Assembly: GCA_029962745.1 (NCBI GenBank)
Contig: CM057165.1
Span: 4,615,935-4,679,934 of the forward strand
DNA: 64,000 nt
Source of the DNA: Echinometra lucunter
Taxonomy: Eukaryota; Echinodermata; Echinoidea; Camarodonta; Echinometridae
Reading direction: 5' to 3'
Under the pieces are notes generated by a model that was given only the letters and a program-made list of their open reading frames with translations, ran no database searches and had not been told where the DNA came from. Shown piece by piece: positions 22,799 through 34,530 of this stretch. Position numbers and translations under genes: made by a program. Positions within the stretch are counted from its first letter, which is position 1. Every line of letters starts with the position of its first letter.

Positions 22799-24364
22799 GT
22801 AAGAGACTAAATCATAAAAATGCATTTATGCACAACATATTAAGGAAATGTGGATTTTAAACAAAATCAAAACCCTGGCGTTTCCTGCTTGATTTCTGCT
22901 TAAAGTGATTACAGAATGGTAATTTTTTTTTGATATATGATTGAGAATAGAATTCTAAGAAGAATATATTATACATTCATGCAAGGGAGATCTCTGAGAT
23001 ATCGAAGGGAATTTATGTAATGTGCGTGATTTTCCACAAAAAATTATATATATATAAAAAAAGATGTGAAATCGAGGTAAACAGAGTTCTCCGTTTTCTG
23101 GCCACTATAAAATCTTAAAAACGGAGAAACTCTGGAAAAACCATAGATGTTGGCAGGCCTGCTACCATTTTTGATTGTTTGTTGTTGTTGTTTTCCATTC
23201 TTGATGGTTAAAGAGCAGTCTTCTACTAAAACTATTTTTCTTTTCTTTCTCTGAAAAAATGTACCAACATGTACATATAAACATTTTCATTATAGTATCA
23301 TGATGGAGAAGCTGCAGAAGCTCCTTCTTCAGGGGGTACTTGGCGTTAACCGATTAAGCATAATTCGATTTCAAGTAACACACATTTTCCATAGACCGCA
23401 GTCCGAGTTATCTCAGGCTTTAGGCTTGGTGGGTTAATACATGAATGCAAAAATATTCTGCCAAGGTGCCACTACACATCATGAATAATTCTTCTCCCAT
23501 AAAAATTGACTATACACAAAATCATAATGCCTCATACCATATTAATCATGTGATCCGCCTGGACTACACAATACAGTTGGCAGATCGACCAATATTTTAA
23601 CCTTGGCTATTGTGGAGAGCCTCAAGAAAATTATGAAATTGACACCCACCTCTCAGGCTCGAGTGAATTATGTGGGAGAATGGAGCACTGGCGAAATGAT
23701 CTGTGTGACTGTGAGCAGTGCTAAGATAGACAATACAGATGGGGTATGCCTGTCATTATAGCAGTATGAAGGAGACTGGAATAGCATATATCTGTAACAT
23801 AGGTGCTTTTCCATTAGCCCAGTTTGCACTTCTTTACAACTCCTAAAAAGAAACTTGAAGGATATAGGCTACATGTACATGTAATGTATGTAAACACAAG
23901 TCACATGTGCACAGGTACTTCTTCTTTTGCCAAATCAAGTCCAAGTTTTGAGTTACCCATGTATAAACTGATAGTGTTTCAAGAGAAAAATACTAGAAAG
24001 CAGTGAAGAGGATTAGTTCCCTGTTTCCATTAGCCCAAGTCACATGATCCCTACTAAAAGAAATAATTCACTTTCAAAAACATCAGCTCTGAAGTCGTAC
24101 ATCTTCACTGCCAAATCAGACCCACTACTTAATTCTACTTGACACCTACATGTACCCTGTACATGCACAAAAAAGCCCCCAAATGGTTGGGATATTTCTC
24201 AGACAATTCAGGGGAAAGGCCCAATATTCTTGAAATGCTGTATAAAATAAACTTACATGTAGCTCAAGCTACATCAGAATTAGCAGGCAATATGTGTACT
24301 TTGGAAAATGGAGGTACATGTACATGTATATTAGAATTAACTAACAGCAGCTCATTGTATACAT
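22799..24364. other. No gene seen
   Basis: Contains a short TTAA MITE (listed separately) and AT-rich spacer. The small plus-strand open frames at 23,824-24,006 and 24,139-24,393 consist largely of TACATGTA-derived codons. Confidence 0.5.
23346..23437 (-). mobile_element. Short TTAA MITE family 3, copy b
   Basis: 92 bp with TTAACC at one end and GGGTTAA at the other. Its reverse complement matches 14,982-15,075, including 'gagataactcgg' and 'tatggaaaatgtgt'. Confidence 0.7.
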
Positions 24365-24777
24365 TTAACCCATTCGTGACAGGAATTATTTAAAGTCTAA
24401 TTTGATCAGCTTTTATTCTTCAAATTGGTAACACCAACATTTTTATTTTATTGCTACATTTTTCTTATAAAATGTCATGTATCTGCAATGAATATAAATT
24501 AACAGAAATTATGATAAGTGAAAAAGTTGCCAATTTGCAGGGGAAAACGGTGATTTTAGACTCTCTATCACATTGCCAATTTAAGGACTTTAATGCTTAT
24601 TTTACTTTTTAAAAATTTCAGCATCAAACAACGAATATTGACACAACCAAAATGGGCACAGTTTGTGTAGAATTTTTTGCTCTTTCTGCTCATGTATTTG
24701 GTATGATTTTTAGGGCTTTGCATCAAAAGATATTAGGCCACACCACAAAATGTGGACCTCTGTCACGAATGGGTTAA
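24365..24777. mobile_element. TTAA MITE family 2, copy a
   Basis: 413 bp with TTAACCCATTCGTGACAG at the left and its exact complement at the right. Closely similar to 26,149-26,564. The first nine bases equal those of family 1, suggesting mobilisation by the same or related transposase (inference). Confidence 0.9.
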
Positions 24778-24789
24778 ACGCAAATTAAA

Positions 24790-25216
24790 ACTATCCTTCC
24801 TAAATACTTAAGCAATGGCTCCTTTAGTCCCTTAGTTCCTTAGGTGTGTGTTTTGTTTGTTGTTTGTTTGTTTGCCTTGCCCTTTCCTTTGTTTTTTTCT
24901 TTTTTGTACTTTTTCAAAAAATAGATCTCTCAAAATAACAAATACCACAGACTTTTCTTTAAACCTTATAGAGAATCTTTAATTACAAGCCCAGCTTTTC
25001 ATTAGATTCCCTCATATTTCACTTCTTAAATTAATTTGTCTTAAGCTCATGGTGAATATATTAAGGTCTATGTGTTTGGATGTTCTAATTTCCCCCTTTG
25101 TATTATGAATCGTCTTATTTATGATGTCATTCATATGTATATTTATGTATTATTTCTCACTTGCATGCATGTATCATCATTTATGTGAAATATGAAAATA
25201 AACTGAAACTGAAACT
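24790..25216 (+). mobile_element. LINE 3' UTR tail, probable
   Basis: The block ends with 'atgaaaataaactgaaactgaaactg', a short (AAACTG)n run typical of CR1/Jockey-group LINE 3' ends. No coding sequence remains, so the family is uncertain. A second tail-like end with (AAAAC)n lies at 25,850-25,926. Confidence 0.45.
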
Positions 25217-25959
25217 GTACAGTAATAATTTATGATAATATGCAGTTCTTGTATACATGTACATGTAGCACATACAATGTATGACATTATGATATAAAGT
25301 CTCCAGGTGCTTCAAAAGGACTTTGGATATCATTACACTGGCTTTAGCTAAGCTACACCATGTACCATAGCCCTTCATGCATTCAAGGAATACAATAATC
25401 CTACCAGGCAATCACTTTACATGTACATGTACGTGTACATAACATGTACACCTAGGCCACAAGCAAGAGGGTGTTTTAAAAGCATCCCTCTGGTGCTAAT
25501 ATAAACATGGTGGCTGATATGCCTGGCATTTCTTGCTTTCATGAATGTCAAGTGATCATTAGTCATCACCGGGATGTTGTAGGGTGGATTGTAACATGAA
25601 AGAGATGGGGGCTTTTCTTCCTTTTCTCTTGTATTTTTAGAAATCCATGTCTACCATGCTTGAGGACTGACAGAGAGCTCTCTGAAATTATAATCTGAGT
25701 ACAGTACATGTAGTTTGCCACTCCCTCCACAATGCTCACAATTCTTTGTTATTATGCTTGTGACCTACAAAAGAACCCTTAATAGGTTTTACACGTGTGC
25801 AGACACTGTAAGATGTAAATCAACGTCTCTGACCCAGGGATCTAAGCTATTTTTTTGCCTTTAATTTGTTTGATATTTGACTTGATGAGGAAAAATAAAT
25901 CAAAACAAAACATAACAAAACAAAACCAACTTCACACACACACAACATTTTATTCTTGC

Positions 25960-26055
25960 TCATTCCTTGTTCATTAAAAAGGATTAGGAATATTTCAAGG
26001 CTTAGTTTTGCTCATTCTTTGTTCATTAAAAAAGGATGAAGAATATTTCAGGGCT
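25960..26055 (+). repeat. Two-copy 51-bp direct repeat
   Basis: 'ttgctcattc.ttgttcattaaaa' followed by 'ggat.a.gaatatttca.ggctta' occurs twice in succession. Confidence 0.8.
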
Positions 26056-26148
26056 TACCAAAACTGTATAACCTCTATTTACCCTACACAGAGAAGAAAC
26101 GCTATTGAGCTGGACCTGCCCTGGTAAATTATCCATACATGGAGAGCA

Positions 26149-26564
26149 TTAACCCATTTGTGACAGGAATTATTTGAAGCCTAAGTTGGTCAGCTTTTAT
26201 TCTTCAAATTGGCAACACCAACACTTTTATTTTATTGCTACATTTTTCTTATAAAACGTCATGTATCTGAAATGAATATAAATTGACAGAAATTATGATG
26301 AGAAGTCAAAAAGTTGCCAATTTGCAGGGGAAAACAGTGATTTTAGACTTTCTATCACAATGCCAATTTAAGGATTTTAATGCTTATTTTCCTTTAAGAA
26401 ATTTTCAGCATCAAACAACGAATATTGACGCAACTAAAATGGGCACAGTTTGTGCAGGATTTTTTGCTCTCTCTGCTCATGTATTTGGTATGATTTTTAG
26501 GGCTTTGCATCAAAAGATATTAGGCCAAATCACAAAATGTGGACCCTTGTCACAAATGGGTTAA
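26149..26564. mobile_element. TTAA MITE family 2, copy b
   Basis: 416 bp with TTAACCCATTTGTGACAG at the left and its complement (one mismatch) at the right. Same orientation as 24,365-24,777, 1.4 kb apart. Confidence 0.9.
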
Positions 26565-26779
26565 CAAAGCAACAACAGGACATAGAGAGGAAACTACTAG
26601 AACAGACTGGCAGGAAGGCTATGATGTGATAACAAGCTACTGGAGGTCGTAAATAAATTAACCGATTTTACATGTAGGCATGCTACTGGATCAATACCGT
26701 CACTCCATGCAATGAATGAGAACAAGTAAGGTACATGTATGTACTGTACATGTGCATGTAATGTATGTGTACTAAGAAA

Positions 26780-26975
26780 TCTAGAGACAGAGACTATGAG
26801 AGAGAGACAGAGAGACAGGGAGAGAAAGAGGACAGAGACAGAGAAAGAGAGATGCAGAGGGTAGAGAGAAAGAGGAGAGAAAGACAGATACAGAAACAGA
26901 GAGCAAAGGGGGAGAAAGAAAAAGAGAAAGAGAAGGGAGAAAGAGAAAGAAAAAGGAAGAGAAAGAGAGGGGAAT
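26780..26975 (+). repeat. 190-bp GA-rich polypurine tract
   Basis: Almost pure A and G on the plus strand (gagagacagag, gaaagagaaagag). Long open frames read on both strands come from this simple sequence and are not genes. Confidence 0.95.
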
Positions 26976-27429
26976 CAAATGATGTCAAACCCGAAACTAA
27001 TGAGCACACAAAGCTACATGTATAGCATTAATTAAGCTAGATGTATAAATAACACAGATATAATGAACAAAACCATTTCCTTGTTCCATCTCAATATCAG
27101 TTGAACATGCAAATCTACATGTACATGCTGAATAAATGATGATTTGAAACCAGTGATTTAAATCATCTGAATATATTCGAGTAATCTGATTCGAATCTAC
27201 ATGTACATGCGATTCAGTTTCAGTGTGAAAAACAAAACGATGTCCTTCCATCAAAAAAAATCTGAAACAATGAGTTTTCAAGATTTTCCATGGATCACGG
27301 TTTAGTATGAATCAAGAGAAACTAAAGTCCTATATGGACTTGTCAAGCCTTGCATCTCAATAAGTTCAAACTGTTTCCTTATCAATCAGAATAGGCTCGT
27401 AATCCGAGCTGTAATCATCATCTCCCCCT

Positions 27430-27463
<34 letters not shown>

Positions 27464-29512
27464 TCACTCTCTCTTAGCTTTATTTCTCTATTTCCATCTC
27501 TGTCCAAATCCAAAAATATTCACTTAATTTTTCTCCCTTGCGACTGTATGTAAATTGGACTTTCTTTTTGATTTCTCTCACATCATATAATCAATTTACA
27601 TTACAAATCTGACATCTGACATCTGACAATTGCTGTTCACTTCCTAATTTGTTAAAAAGCACCTTGAGCACTCTACAGAGTGGATCAGATGCTATACAAG
27701 TCACATTTATTATTATTATTGGTAGCAGCAGCAGTAGACATTATGTGATGATCTACATGTATCATTATATCGTTTCTTTATTTGCATTTGTGCATGATGT
27801 TCACTGTCATATGGATGCATCCTACAGCGTACATGTACATGTTGGTTGAATGATCCCTGTTAAAGAAAGTGAATTCATTGTGGATGAATCATCCGGCTTA
27901 AAACAAAAAACACACATTTACAAGTGTCTGTTTTCAAGAAAAGTTCTTGATATACATGTACACTGTTTTATCGGTAACAAGTCCACCAGAACGTTTTCTT
28001 CACTTTCATTTGGTTTCTGAATATGTTTCTTGATTGTAATTGAAGAAAATACTACAACCTTCCATAATCTCATAGACCTTAAGTACTGTATGTTCTAGGG
28101 TCTAGCTCTAATCTATTTTTGACCAAAATCCAAAAGTTAAGTGGCCCTGTGGATATCAGCTACCGAATATCTGTGGCAGTGATACACATGGACCCATAGA
28201 GTAGTAGTATGCAGTCTGGGCCTTATCAAGTGTCTGGACAGGTACATCTATCTAGGGCTCTGGGCAGACAATTTCAATGGTGACTTAAAAGAACTCTGCA
28301 CCCATAATTTGAGAAATCTTTTTAAACTTACATGTACGTTGCACAATACTTTGAAAGTATGAATGACAAATTGTGTTAAGTTCAATACTGTACATGCATA
28401 CATGCACTACATATTTTTTAGTAAAATTCCATTGCTTTAATACATGTAGATTTTTTAAAGTGAGTTTCTAAACCGACACACAACCAGCCCCCCCCCCCCC
28501 CATGATATGGAAGACCATGCAAGCTTTGCACTTTGACTTTGTTTGCACATTGCACTGCTCACATTTTGGCATTTGCAAACCTGGAGAACAGGTGCCAGAA
28601 CACTCGCACTGCATTAATTTGTGTGCAAGCAAATGTAGCCAAGCGGCAGCAGCAGCAGGGACGATCTGCACAACTAGATTCAGCAGTGAAACAGTTGTGA
28701 GTTTGATAACATTTTTGGCCCAAATCAAAATGATTCCCACCAAGTAACAGAAAATCTGAAAGCCGAGAGGACAGTGTACTATATCAGAACAGTCATAATT
28801 ACCTGATTAAAACATATTTGAAAGTCATTTTGAACTTGATTATGGACTTCTCACATACCTTGAGTTTCGGCCCATAAATGGCACACGCGCGTGTTCCCGC
28901 CCCTATTCTCCGGGTTTGCCAACATTTTCAGGGTGCTTGGCTTGCGTTAGGGACCTGAGAGTGTGTTGCTTTCTACTAGTTTAAAGCATTATTTTAGGAC
29001 CCTCACCAAAAATAGATTCTAATCAATCTTACATGTAAAATAATGGCAATGCAAGCAATGCAGCCAAATAGCTGCAGCATGCATGTCTGCATGAGTGGTT
29101 CAATTTCTGGCATTATTCAAATAGGAAACCACCATCACTCTGTACAGTTACACTTCATTCACGCATTGGTTTCCTCATTCCCCCTCCATTCACTTTGTAC
29201 ACAAGTGTGAGCATGCAAACGAATGAGTGGTTTCCTAAACCACGATATACATCATGATGTAGCCCAATTTTTCAGGATGTGTTGTATTGTAGGTGGCATT
29301 AAGCAAATGCAAGTCCTGCTTTTTCACTCAAGTGCATAATCCTATCACCTCCATTCAGAACTACGCCTACAGTAGCTCATTTTCATTCATTATGGTTGGA
29401 CAGTCGACGCAATAGATCGACTACACACCTCACACTCACACAGTCACACGAAGATCCCAACGACCGGTAATGACAATTAACATGTTTGCTTCAAAATTAC
29501 AACTTAACTTAC
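26976..29512. other. Presumed first intron of the F-BAR gene; no further exon identified
   Basis: Includes a (CTTT)n run at 27,431-27,462, a SINE/LINE tail at 27,655-27,718 and a poly-C/GCAG-rich stretch at 28,485-28,665. A minus-strand donor-like site (CTCAAG|gtatgt, near 28,860) follows a CG-rich block at 28,860-28,960 that could be an alternative first exon, but coding is unproven. Confidence 0.45.
27655..27718 (+). mobile_element. SINE/LINE 3' tail fragment
   Basis: Ends 'gctatacaagtcacatttattattattatt' after a block with 'caccttgagcactctac'. This layout (ttgagca..., ctatac/taaa..., (ATT)n) is the common 3' tail of many marine-animal SINEs and their partner LINEs. No tRNA-like head is visible. 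Confidence 0.5.
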
Positions 29513-29536
29513 CCACAGATCGGTCCCCCAACTCAT
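29513..29536 (-). CDS. First coding exon of a CIP4/FNBP1/Toca-like F-BAR gene
   Basis: On the minus strand the ATG at 29,536 opens MSWGTDLW, followed immediately by the strong donor TGG|gtaagtt (intron from 29,512). MSWGTELW is the conserved N terminus of FNBP1 and FNBP1L, and MDWGTELW that of CIP4. These cytoplasmic F-BAR/HR1/SH3 adaptors bind curved membrane, Cdc42 and N-WASP in endocytosis and actin assembly. Here Glu is replaced by Asp. The intron is phase 0. The identification rests on eight residues plus a good splice site and start context (gtcaaaATGa). The rest of the F-BAR domain was not found to the left, so intron 1 must be very long or the downstream exons lie outside the window. 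Confidence 0.6.
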
Positions 29537-29720
29537 TTTGACTCAGTCTTTTTCAGTATTCCAAGATAGAAGGAAATTCCAAGGTTAAGAAAGCTGTTTT
29601 CCGCTGGCAGAAAGGCGATTGCTGATCACCGGACGGCAACTGTGCAGTGTTGATAATTTAGTCATTGATTAGGGGATATAGGGGCGTGGTGCATTGTGGG
29701 CTATACTTTAAGGGAGATGG
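29537..29720 (-). promoter_or_regulatory. Presumed 5' UTR and core promoter of the F-BAR gene
   Basis: A GC- and CG-richer stretch upstream of the ATG, in contrast to AT-rich flanks. It includes 'gtccggtgatcag' and 'cccacaatgcaccacgcccc' on the minus strand. No clear TATA box is placed. The transcription start is unknown. The GGT minisatellite begins about 170 bp further upstream. Confidence 0.35.
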
Positions 29721-29889
29721 CGCTATAGCTTTGAATCATCATCTGGCATCAATTGATGAGGGGGTGCTAAGCATACCACAAAAATATTGTGAACCTCTCG
29801 TGGGGATGATGGTAATGGGTGGAGTGGCGTTGGTAAGAGTTGGTAGTACATGTATAATAGGCACAAGTGACGCCACAAAAATTATAATA

Positions 29890-32500
29890 TAGAGGCAGTG
29901 GTGGGGGTGGGGTGTCGTGATGGTAGTCGTAGACAGGTGGTAATTGGGAGGGGGGGGGGGGGGGGGGAGGTGGGGGTGGTTGTGGAGTGATGGTGGAATG
30001 GTGATGATTGTAGTAGTAGACAGAGTGGTACTGACGGTGGTTACCGGGCCTGGTGACAGAAGAGATCGAGGTGGTGGTGATTGCGGTGGGGGAGTGATGG
30101 CGGTGAGGTGGTGGTGGTAGTAGTGGTAGTAGCAGACAGGTGATGGTGGTGGAGTTATGTAGTAGTAGACAGGTGGTGGTGGTGGTGGAGTTATGTTGGT
30201 GAGGTGGTGGTAGTATAGAGGACAGGTGGTGGTGGTGGTGGTGGTGGTGGTGGTGGAGTTATAGTGTTGAAGTGGTGGTAGTAGTAGACAGGTAATGGTG
30301 GTGGAGTCATAGTGTTGAGGTTGAGTGGTATTAGTAGACAGGTGGTGGTGGTGGAGCTATAGTGGTGAGGTGGTGGTGGTAGTAGTAGTAGACAGGTGGT
30401 GGTATAGTGGTAGTAGTAGACAGGTGGTGGTGGTGGTGGAGCTATAGTGGTGGTGGTGGTGGTAGTAGTAGACAGATGGTGGTATAGTGGTAGTAGTAGA
30501 CAGGTGGTGGTGGTGGTGGTGGTGGTGGTGGTGGTGGTGGAGCTATAGTGTTGAGGCTGTGGTGGTATTAGTAGACAGGTGGTGGTGGTGGTGGTAGAGT
30601 TATGGTGGAGAGGTGGTGGTAGTATTAGACAAGTGGGGTGGTGGTGGTGGTGGTGGTGGAGAGGTGGTGGTAGTGTTAGGCAGATGGTGGTGGTGGTGGA
30701 GTAGTGAGGTGGTGGTAGTATTAGACAGGTGATGGTGGTGGAGTTATGGTGGTGAGTTGGTGGTAGTATAAAGGACAGGTGGTGGTGGTGGAGTTATAGT
30801 GTTGAAGTGGTGGTAGTAGTAGACAGGTAATGGTGGTGGTATTATGGTGAGGTGGTGGTGGTAGTGTAGACAGGTGATGGTGGTGGAGTCATAGTCTTGA
30901 GGTTGTGGTGGTATTAGTAGACAGGTGGTGGTGGTGGAGCTATAGTGGTGAGGTGGTGGTGGTAGTAGTAGTAGACAGATGGTGGTAGTGGTAGAAGTAG
31001 ACAGGTGGTGGTGGTGGTGGTGGTGGAGCTATAGTGTTGAGGTTGTAGTGGTATTAGTAGACAGGTGGTGGTGGTCGTGGAGTTATGGTGGAGAGGTGGT
31101 GGTAGTATTAGACAAGTGATGGTGGTGGTGTTACAGTGTTGAGGCGGTAGTGGTAGTATTAGACAGGTGATAGTGGTGGAGTTATGGTGGTGAGGTGGTG
31201 GTAGTATAAAGGACAGGTGTTGGTGGTGGATTTAGTGTTGAAGTGGTGGTAGTAGTAGACAGATAATGGTGGAGTCATAGTGGTGAGGTGGAGGTGGTAG
31301 TAGTAGTAGACAGGTGATGGTGGTGGAGTTATGGTCGTGAGGTGGAGGACTGGAGGTGGTAGTAGTAGAAAAGTAATGGTTGTGGAGTTATGGTGGTGAG
31401 GTGGAGGTGGTAGTAGTAGACAGGTAATGGTGGTGGAGTTATGGTGGTGAGGTGGAGGTGGTAGTAGTAGACAGGTAATGGTGGTGGAGTTATGGAAGTG
31501 AGGTGGTGGTGGCGGAATTATAGTGGTGAGGTGATGGATGGTGGTAGTAGTAGAAGACAGGTGATGGTGGTGGAATTTGTGGTGGTAGTAATAGAAAGGA
31601 GAAGGTGGTGGAGTTTCGGTAGTGAGGTGGTTTTGATAGTAGTAGACAGGTGTTGGTGGTGTTGGTGGTGGAGTTATGGTGGTGAGGTGGTGGTAGCAGC
31701 AGTAGACAGGTGGTGGTGGTGGTGGTGGTGGTGGTGGTGGTGTGGTGATGTTAGTAGTAGAAAGATGATGGTGGTGGAGCTATTGTAGTGAGGCGGTTTT
31801 GGTAGTAGTAGACAGGTGGTGGTGGTGGTGGAGTTATGGTGGTAAGGTGCAGGCAGTAGTAGACAGCATAGGCGGCGATCCCGGGGGAGGGGGGGGGGTC
31901 GGGGGGACATGTCCCCCCCCCCCCCCTCGATTTTTTCTGGGGGGATCGTCCCCCCTCGATTTTCAAAGCTTAATATATTTTTTTTCAATCTTGAGTCAGC
32001 TGACCAACTTTAGGCCAACCATTTAAATATTTTATAGGCCTAGAATGCATTTTGATCGCAAAATCAGGCTTCTTTTCATTATTTTCTGCGATAATTTTTA
32101 GCTCGCTCGCTTCGCTCGCTCGCATAATATCAATTATCCCCCTCTCACTTTTCAAAACATATTTTCGGTGGAGGCCTTCCGGGTTTCCGTCCCCCCCCCC
32201 CCCCATGACATGAAATCACCCCCACGACAGGTGATGGTGGTGGAGTTATCTGATTGTGAGGTGCATGGTGGCAGTAGTAGACAGGTGATGGTGGTGGAGT
32301 TATGGTGGTAGTAGATAGGTGGTGGCGGAGTTATGTTTGTGAGGTGGTGGTAGTAGTAGTAGGTAGTCGTGGTGGTAGAGTTATAGTGGTGAGGTGGTGG
32401 TGGTAGTAGTAGACAGGTGGGTTGGAGGTTATAGTGATCGGGTGAGAAGATGGTGGTATGATAGGCTTAGTATTAGACAGATGGTGGTTCGGGTGGTAGC
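29890..32500 (+). repeat. GGT-rich minisatellite, ~2.2 kb plus insertion
   Basis: Irregular units of about 40-70 bases combine (GGT)n with 'agtagtagacagg' and 'ggagttatagtg'. More than 25 units are visible. The array is interrupted by an inserted element (31,867-32,225). The plus strand is strongly G-rich with many GG runs, so G-quadruplex formation is possible (inference). All open frames within it, on both strands, are artefacts of the repeat. Confidence 0.95.
31867..32225 (+). mobile_element. 359-bp element inserted in the minisatellite
   Basis: GACAG stands on both sides (31,862-31,866 and 32,226-32,230), although that string is also part of the repeat unit. The insert begins 'cataggcggcgatccc', has G/C homopolymer blocks, 'ggccaaccatttaaatatt' and 'gctcgctcgcttcgctcgct'. 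A related sequence in the opposite orientation lies at about 47,880-48,115. Confidence 0.65.
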
Positions 32501-32553
32501 GGGGGGGGGGGGGGCACTCGACCCTGAATGTGGTAGGTATGTACCACTGTAGA
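32501..32553. repeat. Fragment of poly-G hairpin MITE end
   Basis: 'gggggcactcgac' and 'gtggtaggtatgtaccac' correspond to the terminal repeat of the element at 48,230-48,785. Only one end is present. Confidence 0.5.
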
Positions 32554-32755
32554 GGTACCATAGTCGAGTTGTTTAAGGCGCTTGACTGGAGACGCGAAGG
32601 TCCGGGTTCGATCCCCGGCACGGCACTGTATGCCCTAGAGCAAGGCATTTTATCTACATTGCTGTTTTATCGTCTATCAGTTAAAGTGATGTGCTATAGT
32701 ATATGCATATCGACATCAGCGTGTGCATGTGTTTAAAACAAACAAACAAAAAAAA
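32554..32755 (+). mobile_element. tRNA-derived SINE
   Basis: The head reads 'catagtcgagttgtttaagg' (A box) and 'ggttcgatcccc' (perfect B box), spaced as in a Ser/Leu-type tRNA. It is followed by 'gccctagagcaaggcattttat' and an A-rich (AAAC)n tail to 32,755. The head lacks a good acceptor stem and is fused to a non-tRNA body, so it is a SINE and not a tRNA gene. The internal boxes would support RNA polymerase III transcription. Confidence 0.8.
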
Positions 32756-34030
32756 AACCCACCAAGTTCAAAATGAGGGGTTCCAGAGGGAGAGGACGGT
32801 TCTGGAACTAGATTTTTTTTTTTTCAAAGAATGTCATTTTCTTTCAAAGAAAATGTTAATGCTACCGAACTTAATGGAAGTATTATAAAAAGGAGTTCCC
32901 TTTAAAGAGTTGTTTGTTGTTGCTGTTGTTTTCACTTTTCTGCAAGCAAATGAAGATCCCTTGGAACGAAAAGAAAAATTTGGGTCTGCTCGGCGGTGGC
33001 ACACACCCACTATACGCAATATACATGTAGTATATCTCCCCCCCCCCCCTCTCTCTCTCTCTCTCTTCCGCCCCCGGGGTAGCATTGAGCATAGACATGT
33101 GAGGGCGTTGGTTGAAGGGTGGAGATGGTGCACATGGTGGGGGTGATGATGTGATCGGGATTGTCTTGGCAGTAGACAGGTGGTGGCGGGGGGGGGGGGG
33201 AAGAAGCAAGAAATTTAAGAGCACCTACATTATGATTTACCTAGGTGCAATTGATTTCCCAATTCAAATTAATGGTTCAAAAGTTCAAGAGTTTATTTTT
33301 TTTTCATTAAAAAAAACCCAACAAATTTTGAAAAAATCAAACATACATAACTATTCATTTTTTTTGCAATGACATGATACGTTTACACAATATGAAATAT
33401 GAAACAAAGTAAATCTACAAAAGAATATATACAGTATAAGCTCTTATGGAATGAAGGGATCCACTAAAAAGCAATGCTTGTAGAGTGTAGATTCTATGGT
33501 GAATACTATGCGTTCCAGAAACAAAAAGACCTAAAGCAAAGAGCTATTGTGACGGAACTATGTGCTATGTGATCATTATTTCCCACGAACCTAAATTTCA
33601 ACTACTATATGCTTTCAAAATGATGCCTCGGAAGCATTAATCCGTGCATGCTTCATTTCTTTGAAAATGAGATGTCAATTTACGCCAAATTTAAATTGAG
33701 CCCGTATATGGCGCCTTTCTTTGTCATCGAATGGAGAAGTATGAAATAGGAGCACAAAAGGCAGGGGGAGGGGAATATTGTGGCAATTTTCTACCACAGG
33801 AGGGGCACATTCTCCATTGCAGGAAGGGCTTTTTTTTCTTTTGAGCATTATTTATACATTTTGAAATTTTGAAGATGTTCGCCCCAGCTATTACTCGGAA
33901 TGTAGCACTGAGCCATTGACCCACGTTTTGCGAATTATTTGACTGAATAGGTGTAATCCTACAACGAAAATCTCCTTTATCTTTAAGGGAACACATTTCT
34001 CTTTTTTATGTTCACAAGTGATACGTGAAG
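32756..34030. other. No gene seen
   Basis: Contains a poly-C/(CT)n tract at 33,040-33,067, a GGT-like remnant at 33,120-33,205 and AT-rich spacer up to the assembly gap. Open frames here are short or simple-sequence. Confidence 0.5.
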
Positions 34031-34530
34031 NNNNNNNNNNNNNNNNNNNNNNNNNNNNNNNNNNNNNNNNNNNNNNNNNNNNNNNNNNNNNNNNNNNNNN
34101 NNNNNNNNNNNNNNNNNNNNNNNNNNNNNNNNNNNNNNNNNNNNNNNNNNNNNNNNNNNNNNNNNNNNNNNNNNNNNNNNNNNNNNNNNNNNNNNNNNNN
34201 NNNNNNNNNNNNNNNNNNNNNNNNNNNNNNNNNNNNNNNNNNNNNNNNNNNNNNNNNNNNNNNNNNNNNNNNNNNNNNNNNNNNNNNNNNNNNNNNNNNN
34301 NNNNNNNNNNNNNNNNNNNNNNNNNNNNNNNNNNNNNNNNNNNNNNNNNNNNNNNNNNNNNNNNNNNNNNNNNNNNNNNNNNNNNNNNNNNNNNNNNNNN
34401 NNNNNNNNNNNNNNNNNNNNNNNNNNNNNNNNNNNNNNNNNNNNNNNNNNNNNNNNNNNNNNNNNNNNNNNNNNNNNNNNNNNNNNNNNNNNNNNNNNNN
34501 NNNNNNNNNNNNNNNNNNNNNNNNNNNNNN
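34031..34530. other. Assembly gap, 500 N
   Basis: Exactly 500 unknown bases, so the size is probably a placeholder. It sits at the left edge of the 545-bp repeat array, where assembly is expected to fail. Confidence 0.99.

Noticed and set aside
26765..27025. Arg/Glu/Lys-rich open frame and Ser/Leu-rich antisense frames
   Set aside because: Product of the GA-rich simple sequence.
32554..32626. Functional tRNA gene
   Set aside because: A and B boxes are good, but the acceptor stem does not pair and the sequence continues into a SINE body and A-rich tail.
29890..32650. Long open frames on both strands (for example 31,492-31,788 and 31,674-31,988)
   Set aside because: They translate the GGT minisatellite and G/C runs and have no independent coding support.
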